Shown here: positions 36,184 through 44,900 of the stretch, piece by piece
How the letters are laid out: each line of letters begins with the position of its first letter
Position numbering within the stretch: position 1 is the first letter of the stretch
Assembly (NCBI GenBank): GCA_022822265.1
Contig: JAJECA010000005.1
Location: forward strand, 271,094-335,093
Direction: 5' to 3'
DNA: 64,000 nucleotides
DNA from: Acidimicrobiia bacterium
GTDB lineage: Bacteria; Actinomycetota; Acidimicrobiia; Acidimicrobiales; Bin134
The notes under the pieces: generated by a model
Database searches by the model: none
Seen by the model: only the letters and a program-made list of their open reading frames with translations
Told to the model about the DNA's origin: nothing
Translations under genes and position numbers: made by a program

Positions 36184-36648
36184 ATGGCTGATTGGCTCTT
36201 GTCGGCTGGCGATCCTGCGCCGGCGTTCAACTTGTCGGACCAGAACGGCAAACAGGTGTCTTTGGGCGACTTTGCCGGGAGGAAGCTGGCGATCTTCTTC
36301 TTTCCCAAGGCGCTCACGCCTGGTTGAACCAATCAGGCAATCGGCGTGCGTGACATCGCCTCAGAACGCGGCATCGCCGCAGTGGGCATAAGCGGGGACA
36401 ACCCCGACCGCCAGAAGCGGTTCGACGAGAAGTGCGACCTCGGGTACTCGCTGCTGTCGGACCCGGACCATGAGGTGGCCGAGGCCTTCGGTGTGTGGCG
36501 GGAGAAGAAGATGTACGGCAACACGTATTGGGGTGTCGTCCGTTCGGCCTTTCTTGTGGATGAAGGCGGCAACATCGAGCACGCCTGGTACAAGATCAGC
36601 CCCAAGAACACCGCATCCAATCTGGCGGCGGCCCTGCCCGAGGAATAG
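36184..36648 (+). CDS. bcp: BCP/PrxQ-type peroxiredoxin with in-frame UGA at the catalytic residue (probable selenoprotein)
   Basis: A thiol peroxidase of about 154 residues, MADWLLSAGDPAPAFNLSDQ to ALPEE. The frame is uninterrupted except for TGA at codon 48 (36325-36327). The family signature P-x3-T-x2-C reads P41-K-A-L-T45-P-G-[TGA48], so the stop replaces exactly the peroxidatic cysteine. After it the family pattern continues: DNPDRQKRFDEKC (C84), LLSDPDHEVAEAFGVW, GVVRSAFLVDEGGN, WYKISPK. C84 is 36 residues from position 48, the spacing I recall for alpha-3 resolving cysteines in PrxQ. A hairpin at 36343-36360 could be the selenocysteine insertion element. Translated conventionally it gives a 47-residue fragment plus an orphan. 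A nonsense mutation is the alternative, but the position makes it unlikely. Confidence 0.85.
36343..36360 (+). promoter_or_regulatory. Candidate bacterial SECIS hairpin
   Basis: GGCG (36343-36346) and UG pair with CA and CGCC (36357-36360), leaving one bulged U at 36356 and a CGUGA apical loop. The stem starts 15 nt after the UGA and the loop 21 nt after it. G within the first two loop bases and this distance fit the bacterial SECIS pattern as I recall it. Confidence 0.55.
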
Positions 36649-36667
36649 CGGAGCAGAAGCGTCTCCC

Positions 36668-37090
36668 ATGAGGCCTCCGGCCGAGGTTCTCCCGCACCGC
36701 CCTCCGTTCCTGTTTCTCGACGAGGTCACCTCGATGGTGGCCGGGGAGCGGGCCGAGGGCTATTGGCAGCTCACCGGCGACGAGCCGTTCTTTGCGGGCC
36801 ATTTCCCCGGACGCCCCACCCTGCCCGGCGTGCTGATGGCTGAGGCCATCGCCCAGCTCGGCGCCTATATCGCGCTCTGCGACGAGCGGTTCGCCGGCAA
36901 GCTGCCCCTGTTCGGAGGCCTCGACAGCGCCCGGTTCCGCCGCCAGGTGGGTCCCGGCGATCGCTTGGACCTCGAGGTGGAGATGACCCGGCTGTCGGCC
37001 CGCGCCGGCCGGGGCGCGGGACGGGCCTCGGTAGGCGGCGAGCTGGCCTGTTCGTGCGAGCTTCTGTTCGTGGTGGTGGACGCCGGCTAG
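36668..37090 (+). CDS. fabZ: 3-hydroxyacyl-ACP dehydratase (FabZ type)
   Basis: A 140-residue hot-dog-fold dehydratase. [13 protein letters not shown] and the catalytic block [23 protein letters not shown] with His and Glu are the FabZ signature. The frame is open upstream within the peroxiredoxin gene, but ATG 36668 gives the usual FabZ start. It is convergent with fabF (overlap 4 bp) and completes the fatty-acid elongation set coded on the other strand. Confidence 0.93.
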   Translation: MRPPAEVLPHRPPFLFLDEVTSMVAGERAEGYWQLTGDEPFFAGHFPGRPTLPGVLMAEAIAQLGAYIALCDERFAGKLPLFGGLDSARFRRQVGPGDRLDLEVEMTRLSARAGRGAGRASVGGELACSCELLFVVVDAG

Positions 37091-38271
37091 CTCGCTGGCG
37101 GGGGGCCGATCACGATGGTCCCGTTGTGGCCGCCGAACCCGAAGGAGTTGGACAGCGACGGTCCCGGCGTCCACGGGGCCGGATCGGGGGCCACGATGCG
37201 GATGGGGGTCATGTCGGGATCGGGGGTTGTGTAGCCGTAGGTGGGCGGGATGAGCTGGTGTTCCATGGCCAGCAGCACGGCGGCTGCCTCGACGGCCCCG
37301 GCCGCGCCCAGCGCGTGCCCGGTGACGCCCTTGGTCGAGGTGACCAGCGGCCCCGGCGTGCCGAACACCTTCTGAATGGCCTCGGCCTCGGCGGCGTCGT
37401 TCAGCGGGGTTGACGTGCCGTGGGCGTTGATGTGGGCGATGTCGGCGGGCTCCAGGCCGGCGTCGGCCAGAGCCAGCTCCATGCACCGCACGGCCCCTGC
37501 TCCCCCCGGCGATGGGGCGGTGATGTGATAGGCGTCGGCCGTGCTGGCGCCGCCCAGGATCTCGCCCAGCACCGTTGCCCCCCGGTTGCGGGCTGATTCC
37601 AGGTCCTCGAGCACCAAAACGGCGGCCCCCTCGGCTTGGATGAACCCGTCTCGCTCCAGGTCGAACGGGCGGCTGATGTGGGACCGGGAGACGGCGGTCA
37701 TGTTCCAGAAGGTGGCCTCGCCGGTTACGGAGTTGGAGGCCTCGCTGCCGCCGGTGATGACCGCGTCGCAGCGGCCGGAGCGGATCAGCATGGCCGCGTT
37801 GGCGATCGACTGGGTGCCCGCCGCGCAGGCGGTGACCGTGTTCTCGCACGGCCCGGAGAAGCCGTAGCGCATGGATATGGCCGCTGATGCCGCGTTGGCC
37901 ATCAGCATCGGCACCAGGAAGGGCGACACCCGGCGCTCGCCCTTCTCGATGCGCACCTGGATCTGGTCTTCCAGGGTTCGCAGGCCGCCCACGCCGGTTC
38001 CCACCCAAACGCCGATCCGGTCGGGGTCGGCGCTGAGCTCACCTGCCTGTTCCAGCGCCTCGGCCGCCGCGGCCAGGGCCATCTGGGCGAAGCGGTCGGT
38101 GCGGCGGGCCTCTTTGGAGGATTCGAAGTGGGGGAGGGGGTCGAAGTGGTCCATCACCCGCCGTCCCTCGGCGGGAGCTTCCAGCAGCCCTTGCCAGAAG
38201 GCATCGCGGCCCTGCCCGGGCCAGGCCAGAACCCCGATTCCGGTGACCGCCACTCGGCGTGGCTCGGTCAT
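37087..38271 (-). CDS. fabF: Beta-ketoacyl-ACP synthase II
   Basis: A 394-residue condensing enzyme. The Cys-His-His triad is visible: C149 in TVTACAAGTQSIANA, HINAHGTSTPLND and GVTGHALGAAGAVEAA. The end NSFGFGGHNGTIVI is typical. It extends acyl-ACP with malonyl-ACP. Last gene of the fabD-H-G-acpP-fabF run. Confidence 0.96.
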   Translation of the reverse strand: MTEPRRVAVTGIGVLAWPGQGRDAFWQGLLEAPAEGRRVMDHFDPLPHFESSKEARRTDRFAQMALAAAAEALEQAGELSADPDRIGVWVGTGVGGLRTLEDQIQVRIEKGERRVSPFLVPMLMANAASAAISMRYGFSGPCENTVTACAAGTQSIANAAMLIRSGRCDAVITGGSEASNSVTGEATFWNMTAVSRSHISRPFDLERDGFIQAEGAAVLVLEDLESARNRGATVLGEILGGASTADAYHITAPSPGGAGAVRCMELALADAGLEPADIAHINAHGTSTPLNDAAEAEAIQKVFGTPGPLVTSTKGVTGHALGAAGAVEAAAVLLAMEHQLIPPTYGYTTPDPDMTPIRIVAPDPAPWTPGPSLSNSFGFGGHNGTIVIGPPPAS

Positions 38272-38326
38272 GGCCTCGCCCTTCGCAGGGTGAGCTCGGT
38301 TTTCGTCTCGTCGGGCGGCTGCGGGG

Positions 38327-38566
38327 TCATCCCAGTTTGACGGTCACCAAGTCGAAGGCCTGACCCACGGTCTCGATGTCCTCCAGCTCCTCCTCGTCGA
38401 TGGTGATGTCGAACTCCTCTTCGAGCGCCATCACCAACTCGACCAAGTCGAGGCTGTCAGAGTCCAAGTCGTCGGCAAAGGTGGCCTCGGGTGTGACCTG
38501 ACCGGCCTCCACCGAAAGCACCTCCACGGTGCAGTTCTGGAAGCGAGTGAAGTTGTCGTCGCTCAC
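38327..38566 (-). CDS. acpP: Acyl carrier protein
   Basis: A 79-residue acidic carrier. The phosphopantetheine serine is S38 in DLDSDSLDLVELVMALEEEF. GTG start at 38566 with an AGGAG site upstream. It lies between fabG and fabF as in type II fatty-acid clusters. Confidence 0.95.
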   Translation of the reverse strand: MSDDNFTRFQNCTVEVLSVEAGQVTPEATFADDLDSDSLDLVELVMALEEEFDITIDEEELEDIETVGQAFDLVTVKLG

Positions 38567-38631
38567 GCTGGTTATCTCCTATTCGTGGACAGATTGTCCT
38601 TGGACGGGTTTGCGAATGCGTCTACGGGCAC

Positions 38632-39354
38632 TCATCCTCCCATGCCCAGACCACCGTCTACCGGAATCACTGCTCCGGTGACGTAGCCGGCGGCGTCGGA
38701 GGCCAAGAATGAAATGGTTGCAGCAATTTCAGAGGGTTCGCCCAATCGTCCGAGGGGAACCGCTTCGATGATGGCTGAGCGGCGGTCCTCGTCCAGCTCG
38801 TTGAGCATGTCGGTGCCCACCGGGCCGGGCGCCACCACGTTGACGGTGATGTTGCGGCTGGCCAGTTCCTTGGCCAGCGATCGGCTCAGTCCCACCAGAC
38901 CGGCCTTGGAGGCGGCGTAGTTGGCCTGGCCGGCCTGGCCCACGGAGCCCACCACCGAGGACACGAACACGATGCGGCCCCAGCGGTTTCGCATCATCGA
39001 CTTGGTGGCCCGCTTGGCCACCCGGTACCCCGCGGTGAGGTTGGCGTCGATCACGTCGGTGAAGTCGGCCTCGCTCATGCGCATCAGCAGCTTGTCGCGG
39101 TTGATCCCCGCGTTGGACACCAGCACCTCCACTGGGCCGAGGCGATCCTCGATCTCGGCAAAGGCGGATTCGATCTGATCCTCGTCGGTCACATCGCAGC
39201 ACACGCCCAACAGATCGACTTGTCCGTTGGATTGCGGGGGCTCGCTGCGATAGGTCACCGCCACCTGATGGCCGTTTTGGGCGAACTCGGTGGCCGTCGC
39301 CAGCCCGATGCCCCGGTTCCCGCCGGTCACCAGGACAACCCTGGATGCGCTCAC
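38632..39354 (-). CDS. fabG: 3-oxoacyl-ACP reductase
   Basis: A 240-residue SDR with VTGGNRGIGLATA cofactor loop, VSNAGINRDKLLMRM, SSVVGSVGQAGQANYAASKAG (catalytic Ser, Tyr, Lys) and the FabG ending FLASDAAGYVTGAVIPVDGGLGMG. The GTG start overlaps the fabH stop (GTGA). Confidence 0.95.
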   Translation of the reverse strand: MSASRVVLVTGGNRGIGLATATEFAQNGHQVAVTYRSEPPQSNGQVDLLGVCCDVTDEDQIESAFAEIEDRLGPVEVLVSNAGINRDKLLMRMSEADFTDVIDANLTAGYRVAKRATKSMMRNRWGRIVFVSSVVGSVGQAGQANYAASKAGLVGLSRSLAKELASRNITVNVVAPGPVGTDMLNELDEDRRSAIIEAVPLGRLGEPSEIAATISFLASDAAGYVTGAVIPVDGGLGMGG

Positions 39355-40280
39355 TGGCCCCAGCGTAGCAGCGCGGCGGCGACGCTCATACCTGCGCCGA
39401 AGCCCACCAGCAGCACCACATCTCCGTCTTTGATGGCGCCCTTGGACACCGCGTCGTCCATGGCCAGCGGGATTGATGCCGACGATGTGTTGCCGGTGGA
39501 CTCGAGCACTGTGGCGGCCTTCTCCAGCGGGATGTCCAGGCGTTTCATGGCGCTTTCGATGATCCGGAAGTTGGCCTGGTGGGGGACCACCGCGGCCACA
39601 TCAGAGGTTTCCAGCCCGGCTTCGGCCAGCACCCTCTGGCTGGCCGCGACCATGACCCGCACGGCCTGGCGGAACACCTCTTTGCCGTCCATCTTGATGT
39701 AGTCGCCGAAGTCGCAGATCAACAGGTCGGCGAAGCGGCCCTCAGAGCCCATGTAGGTGCTGAGGATGCCCCGGTCGTCCCGCTGGGTTGGCTCCAGCAC
39801 CACCGCGCCGGCGCCGTCGCCGAACAAGATGGCGGTGGAGCGGTCGTCCCAGTCGGTGAACCGGCTGAGAGTGTCCACGCCGATTACCAGCACCCGCTCC
39901 ATGCCGGCGGCAATCTGGGACTGGGCCAGAGACACGCCGTAGGTGAAGCCCGAGCAGGCCGCGTTCAGGTCGAATGCCCCGCAGGATGCCCCCAGCTCGT
40001 TTTGGATGCGGTTGGAAACGGCGGGGAACACTTGGTCGGGGGTACAGGTGGAGCAGATGATCAGATCGAGGTCGGTGGCGTCGATCTCGGCCTGCTTGAG
40101 TGCGATCTTGGCCGCCTGGCCGCCGAGTTCCAGGCAGCTGCCCCCCACCCGGCGCTCGTGGATGCCGGTCCGCTCCACGATCCACTCGTCGCTGGTGTCG
40201 AGAACCGCGGCCAGGTCGTGGTTGGTGACCACCTTGTGGCCCCTCGCGGTGCCCAGGCCGGTGATGGCCGCTCTCGTCAC
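39351..40280 (-). CDS. fabH: Beta-ketoacyl-ACP synthase III
   Basis: A 309-residue enzyme starting fatty-acid synthesis from acyl-CoA and malonyl-ACP. C109 in LNAACSGFTYG, His in VVPHQANFRI and Asn in ESTGNTSSASIP form the triad; SDEWIVERTGIHERR is the typical N-terminal block. GTG 40280 is chosen, 13 bp after fabD, with a GAGGGGAGC purine stretch upstream. Confidence 0.95.
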   Translation of the reverse strand: MTRAAITGLGTARGHKVVTNHDLAAVLDTSDEWIVERTGIHERRVGGSCLELGGQAAKIALKQAEIDATDLDLIICSTCTPDQVFPAVSNRIQNELGASCGAFDLNAACSGFTYGVSLAQSQIAAGMERVLVIGVDTLSRFTDWDDRSTAILFGDGAGAVVLEPTQRDDRGILSTYMGSEGRFADLLICDFGDYIKMDGKEVFRQAVRVMVAASQRVLAEAGLETSDVAAVVPHQANFRIIESAMKRLDIPLEKAATVLESTGNTSSASIPLAMDDAVSKGAIKDGDVVLLVGFGAGMSVAAALLRWGQ

Positions 40281-40293
40281 CTGCCTGCTCCCC

Positions 40294-41469
40294 TCAGCTC
40301 GTCCGCAGCCAGGCGATGGGCTGGCTGGCAGTAACCCGCTCGCCGTCCACGGCCAAGAACCCCATGATGACCCCGGCCCAGGGGGTGCGGACCTCGGTGT
40401 CGCCCACATGGCCCAGAAGCTGTCCGGCGGGCACTCCGGTGCCCAGCAGATCGTCCTCAGTGGGCTGGAAGACGCCCGCTGCGGGGCTGACCACCAATCG
40501 CTCGGTGGTGAACAGGGCCTCGCCCTCCAGTGGGCCGCCCGCGGCCACCGGCGGGCCGGCCAGCGCTTCGAGCACGGCGTCGATGTCGGCGGGGGCGTTC
40601 ACCTTGAGGGGCTTGCACTCCTTGGCGGTTCGCTTCACGGTCCCGGTGAGCACCGCGCCTGGGCCCAGTTCCACGAACGTGGTGTATCCGTCGTCGCACA
40701 TGTTGTGGACCGACTGGCGCCAGCGCACCGGGCTGGTCAGCTGGTCGTTCAGCAGATCGGCCCATGCCTGGGCGCCTGTTTGGGCGGCGGCGTCCACGTT
40801 GGCGTACACCGGGTGGTCGGGAACCCGGAATTCGGTCTTGCCGATTGCCTTGCTGAGACGGTCTTTGGCCGACGACATGAACGGGGTGTGGAAGGCGCCG
40901 CCCACGGGCAGGGCCATGACCCGCTTGGCCCCCAAGTCCTTGGCAATGGCCCCGGCGGCGGCCACCATTGAAGGGGCGCCGGCGATCACCACCTGACCGG
41001 GGGCGTTGTAGTTGGCCACCCACACATCGCCGTCGGCCTGCTCGCAGGCCTGCTCCACCAGGTCGTCGTCGAGGCCCATTACGGCGGCCATGGTGCCGTC
41101 TTGTTCTTCGGCGGCCACCTGCATGGCCTCGCCCCGCTCGCTCACCAGTCGCACACCGTCGTAGAAGTCCACCACTCCGGCGGCCACCAGGGCGGAATAC
41201 TCGCCCAGGCTGTGGCCGGCGTGGCCCGCGGTCTCTATACCCACCCGGGTAACCGCGTCGAGGGCGATCATCGACACCATGAAGGTGGCTAGCTGGGAGT
41301 TTCGGGTGTGGCGCAGCTCGTCGTCATCGGCTTCCAACAGGAGCCGGGCCACATCGCGTCCCGCTGCCTCGGAGGCCTCGGCCACCAGCTCCCAAGAGGG
41401 GTGGTCGACCCAGGCCGAACCCATGCCGGCCTTTTGGGATCCCTGGCCGGGATAGGTGAAGCAGATCAT
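40294..41469 (-). CDS. fabD: Malonyl-CoA:ACP transacylase fused to a lipoyl-like C-terminal domain
   Basis: The first 310 residues are a normal FabD: FTYPGQGSQKAGMG, the active serine S87 in GHAGHSLGEYSALVAAG, the malonate-binding R-x-Q-type block, GGAFHTPFMSSA with the catalytic His, and YTTFVELGPGAVLTGTVKR. Residues about 312-391 are extra: LVVSPAAGVFQPTEDDLL...GQLLGHVGDTEVRTPWAGVIMGF...GERVTASQPIAWLR has the beta pattern of biotinyl/lipoyl (barrel-sandwich) domains but lacks the modified lysine. No frameshift is visible. The fused domain may be a docking or structural element; its role is unknown. First gene of the fab run. Confidence 0.9.
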   Translation of the reverse strand: MICFTYPGQGSQKAGMGSAWVDHPSWELVAEASEAAGRDVARLLLEADDDELRHTRNSQLATFMVSMIALDAVTRVGIETAGHAGHSLGEYSALVAAGVVDFYDGVRLVSERGEAMQVAAEEQDGTMAAVMGLDDDLVEQACEQADGDVWVANYNAPGQVVIAGAPSMVAAAGAIAKDLGAKRVMALPVGGAFHTPFMSSAKDRLSKAIGKTEFRVPDHPVYANVDAAAQTGAQAWADLLNDQLTSPVRWRQSVHNMCDDGYTTFVELGPGAVLTGTVKRTAKECKPLKVNAPADIDAVLEALAGPPVAAGGPLEGEALFTTERLVVSPAAGVFQPTEDDLLGTGVPAGQLLGHVGDTEVRTPWAGVIMGFLAVDGERVTASQPIAWLRTS

Positions 41470-41628
41470 CAGGTGTCAGACCTCTCAGACGACAGCGGGG
41501 TTTCAACACTCTACGGGAGCGCAGCTCCGGGAGGGTATACGGCGAGGCTGCGGGGTACTAACCCATCTAGACTGCTCTTCCCTCAGCCACCCCGCTGAGC
41601 AGCCCAGTGCCCCAAGCACTGGCCACCC

Positions 41629-41712
41629 GCCCGGGTGGTGGAATTGGTAGACGCGCCGGACTCAAAATCCGGTTCCCGCAAGGGAGTGAGGGTTCGAGTC
41701 CCTCCCCGGGCA
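41629..41712 (+). tRNA. tRNA-Leu (anticodon CAA)
   Basis: A complete 84-nt class II tRNA. The acceptor arm GCCCGGG/CCCGGGC is perfect, the D arm has GGTGGAATTGGTAGAC, the anticodon stem is CCGGA/TCCGG with loop CTCAAAA (CAA), a long variable arm TTCCCGCAAGGGA follows, and the T arm is GAGGGTTCGAGTCCCTC. CCA is not encoded. Bases 41470-41628 upstream hold no gene; a TAGACT near 41566 could be its -10 box. Confidence 0.97.
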
Positions 41713-41778
41713 CACCGAGCCGAAGCCGCGAGCTGCGGCCCGAGGTGCCATATATATTTATAGGACATCATTCTCGTC

Positions 41779-41835
41779 TATATTATGTTTATGGCCACAC
41801 CATTCTCATCGCCTCATCACGGGGGGGGGGGGTAA
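41779..41835 (+). promoter_or_regulatory. Leaderless-type promoter, short ORF and G12 tract (candidate phase switch)
   Basis: TATATT (41779-41784) lies 6 nt before ATG 41791. Ten codons later comes an uninterrupted run of 12 G (41821-41832), immediately followed by TAA in that frame. With 10 or 13 G the frame continues without a stop into the large secreted protein below. Confidence 0.6.
41821..41832 (+). repeat. Homopolymer tract G12
   Basis: Twelve consecutive G, the longest homopolymer I see in the window, between the tRNA-Leu gene and a large surface-protein gene. Confidence 0.9.
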
Positions 41836-41924
41836 AAGCCCACCGAACCCAGCAGCCCGCATCCCAAGAAAAGACGAAGGCTCAAGCTTTCTCGCGAATC
41901 TGCCCGCGAACGGGTGGCAGACGT

Positions 41925-44900
41925 ATGTTTCTTGAGCGGCCCCATACGAGACTGGCCTCATCCGGCACGTTGGCAGCGGCTCTCGCGCTCGTCCTGGCCC
42001 TCTTCGGCGGCGTCCTGTTGCTGATCCCGGGAACGGCGCAGGCCCAGTCCTCGGCCACGGGCGCGGCCACGAACGTCCGCGTGGAGCCCAACAACCACCT
42101 GGGCCTCAGCGTCTGGTGGGACGCCCCGGCCAGCCTGCCCGCCGGCATGACCGTCAGCGGCTACTACGTCGAGTACAAGCAGGTGTGGTTCGGCACGACC
42201 TGGACCCGAGCAATCACCGGGCACAATGCTATGGATGAGCCAACCCGCCTGGCGCTGCCCGCGACCAGCCGCAGCCTGCACAACGCGACTCTCCCGAGTA
42301 CGGGCATCGGCCTACTGGATCCGACCAGGGACTACCACGTGCGGGTGGTAACCGAGCTCACGGACGGGGCAACCACCCCAACCAAGACGCTGGTCCACTC
42401 CGCCCCGTCGGACCACGTGCGCCCGCTGAACGACATTCAGGGATGGTTTATCGAAAATACCCCGTCGGTGAACACATTTATCGACCGGGTCTTCTATTTT
42501 GTGAGGACCAATGTCGGGAACGGTAGCGGGAAATGCAGACTCAACGGCGAAGTCAGCGGCAACTGCGTCCCTGAGTCATTGGTGAGTCGGGACGTCACGG
42601 ACGGCACTTCCTATACGGTAGGGGCGGATATCACCACCGGCGAAGACGAAGACACAATCTCTGGGAGATTTCCCACCATAGCCGGGATCGTGGGCGGCGT
42701 GGCTCGCTCGTCGCCGCCCTTGTACGCGCTGACCTCCGGCGGCGACGGCCGGCTTCTGGTCCGCTGGGAGCCGCAAACCAACGACCCTGCGGGCTGGACG
42801 ATCCAGGTCAGAAGCTCGGTCGGCGGTTCGGCGTGGTCCGAATGGGATGACACGGAGGTGGGAGGCGCCAAGCGGGAGGTCATCATCGACGTACCCAACG
42901 GCCACCACCAGGTGCGGGTGCGGGGGCGCGACGCCTCCGGGAATCTGGGCTATTACCAGACCCTGACCGGCATCACCGACAACCAGGGGTACGCCCTCGG
43001 CATCCCCACCTCGGGCTACCAGCGCGGCGTACCCGGCCCGGTGACGCTGAGCAACGTCCTGAACGGTCTGCGGGAGGAGACGCACCAGGTCGGCGGGGTC
43101 GACCGGAAGCGGCTGGTGGTGTCCTGGGACGAGCCGGCGCAGGGCGGCCGGGACGTGTACGGGTACAGGATTCGCCACTGGGCCACGGGCATGACGGAGT
43201 GGCAGGAGCAGGAGCACTACTCGCGCAAGATGTGGCGCTCCTGCCCCGGCAGCGCCAACCCCTGCACCAACCCGCGCACGGTCACGATCAGCAACCTGGA
43301 CCCGAACGCGGAGTACGCCGTGCAGGTGGCCGCGGTCAACGTCAACGGCGTCGGCCGCTGGACGGACGTGGCCGTCAGCGCCTCGGCGCCGTCGCCGGTC
43401 GCGGGCCAGATCGCCGGCGTGACGGCGGAGAAGGACATCCTCAAGGTCAACCTGGCCGGGGAGCGAGGAGGCTGCCCGGGCGCGGGCGCCTGGAGCGTCA
43501 GCGGCATTGGAATCAGGACCCGGCACGTCACGTGCGAAGGGCGGACCGTGAGGCTCCCCCTGGAGCGGCGGGCGAGGATCGGCGAGAGCCTCACGCTGTC
43601 GTATCGCAAGGACGTGGCCCACATCAACGGCTCGCTACTGACCGTCGGCGGCAAGCAGTTGGAGGGCTTCTCCGGCCTGCCGGTGGCCAACATGACCAGG
43701 CCGGTCCACGTTGAAAACGCGGAGAAGGTGGACGCGAACAGTCTCGTGGTGGAATTCAGCGAGGTGCTGACCCAGAGCGCGTTAAGCAGGAACTCCGCGC
43801 CCCTGCCCGACCCGTCCGCGTTCACAGTACGAGCGGAGCGGGGCGGAGTCACCCGCACCGTAGCGCTCGCGGATGATCCCCTGAGCGTTCTGGGCACTCA
43901 GCTACGGATAGCCCTCGCCGAAGGCGTGACGGGCGCGACGGTGACGCTGAGCTACGCGAAGCCGGCGGACAACCCGCTGCGATCCACCACCAGATGGGGC
44001 GCTGAGGGCAACGACGTAGCCAGTTTCACAGACCTGCCGGTGCGGGACATCAGCCATCGGAAGGTCATCTGGGAGGGCACGCTGACCCCGAAGGAAACCC
44101 CGCCGCGAAACAGCGTCAGGGGCTGCTCCAGGGTCTACGGGTACGGCCCGTGCATCGAGGAGGCCGCGCCCGGCAAGACGCGGCTGGAGCCCGACACCGT
44201 CTTCTACCACCGCGGCGTGAAGTACAGCATCATGGAGATCCACAATCAATGGTCAGGGCATAGCCAGGGCTGGGTACTGTGGCTTTCCCTTGACAAGCCA
44301 ATGCCCGCGAACTGGCATCTGCTCGTGGATGACGTGCCGCACTGCGTCGAGACATCGACGCAGCCGCGGCCAAGCAGCACCGCTCGCTGGAATGCGGGCG
44401 ACCTGGGCTGGAGCGAGAGCAGCCCGGTCTCGCTGAAGCTGACGACCGCTCCATCCGGCGCCGCGTGGACCTGCGCTCCCCCGGCGCAACAAGCGGTCTT
44501 CGAAGGCGCAGCGGTGGCCGAGGAACGGCTGACCCTGACCTTCGGCGCGTCGGAGGGCAATGTCGAACTGGATCCAACCTCCGTGCCGGCGCCGGGCGAC
44601 TTCCACGTCACGGTGAACGGGGCCCGGCGCAACGTGGCCGACGGCGGCGTGGTCGTCTCCGGCGATGCCGTGACGCTGACCCTGGCCTCGGCGGTTGCGC
44701 AGGGCGACACGGTCAAGGTGCGCTACACCCGTCCGGCGTCGAACCCGCTCCAGAGCATCAGCGTTGGCGCCGTGGCCACCTTCGCCGACCAGGATGTGAT
44801 GACGAGTGCCCTGACCAGCGTTGAGGCAGGCCCTAGCGGCCTGTCCGCCGAGTCGATTCCACCCGTCGAGCCCGAGTCATCCCCGGCCACGGTCGTGGAC

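Noticed and set aside
36346..36648. Treating the peroxiredoxin as a truncated pseudogene with an orphan 100-residue ORF
   Set aside because: The frame is the same on both sides of the TGA, the stop sits on the catalytic codon, and all other family motifs are intact.
41713..41745. Terminator after tRNA-Leu
   Set aside because: GCCGC-GAGCT-GCGGC at 41725-41739 is a short five-base-pair stem without a T-run.
41607..41924. Start of the large surface protein upstream of or within tRNA-Leu
   Set aside because: The frame is merely open there; translation through a tRNA gene is not plausible, and the signal sequence begins at 41925.
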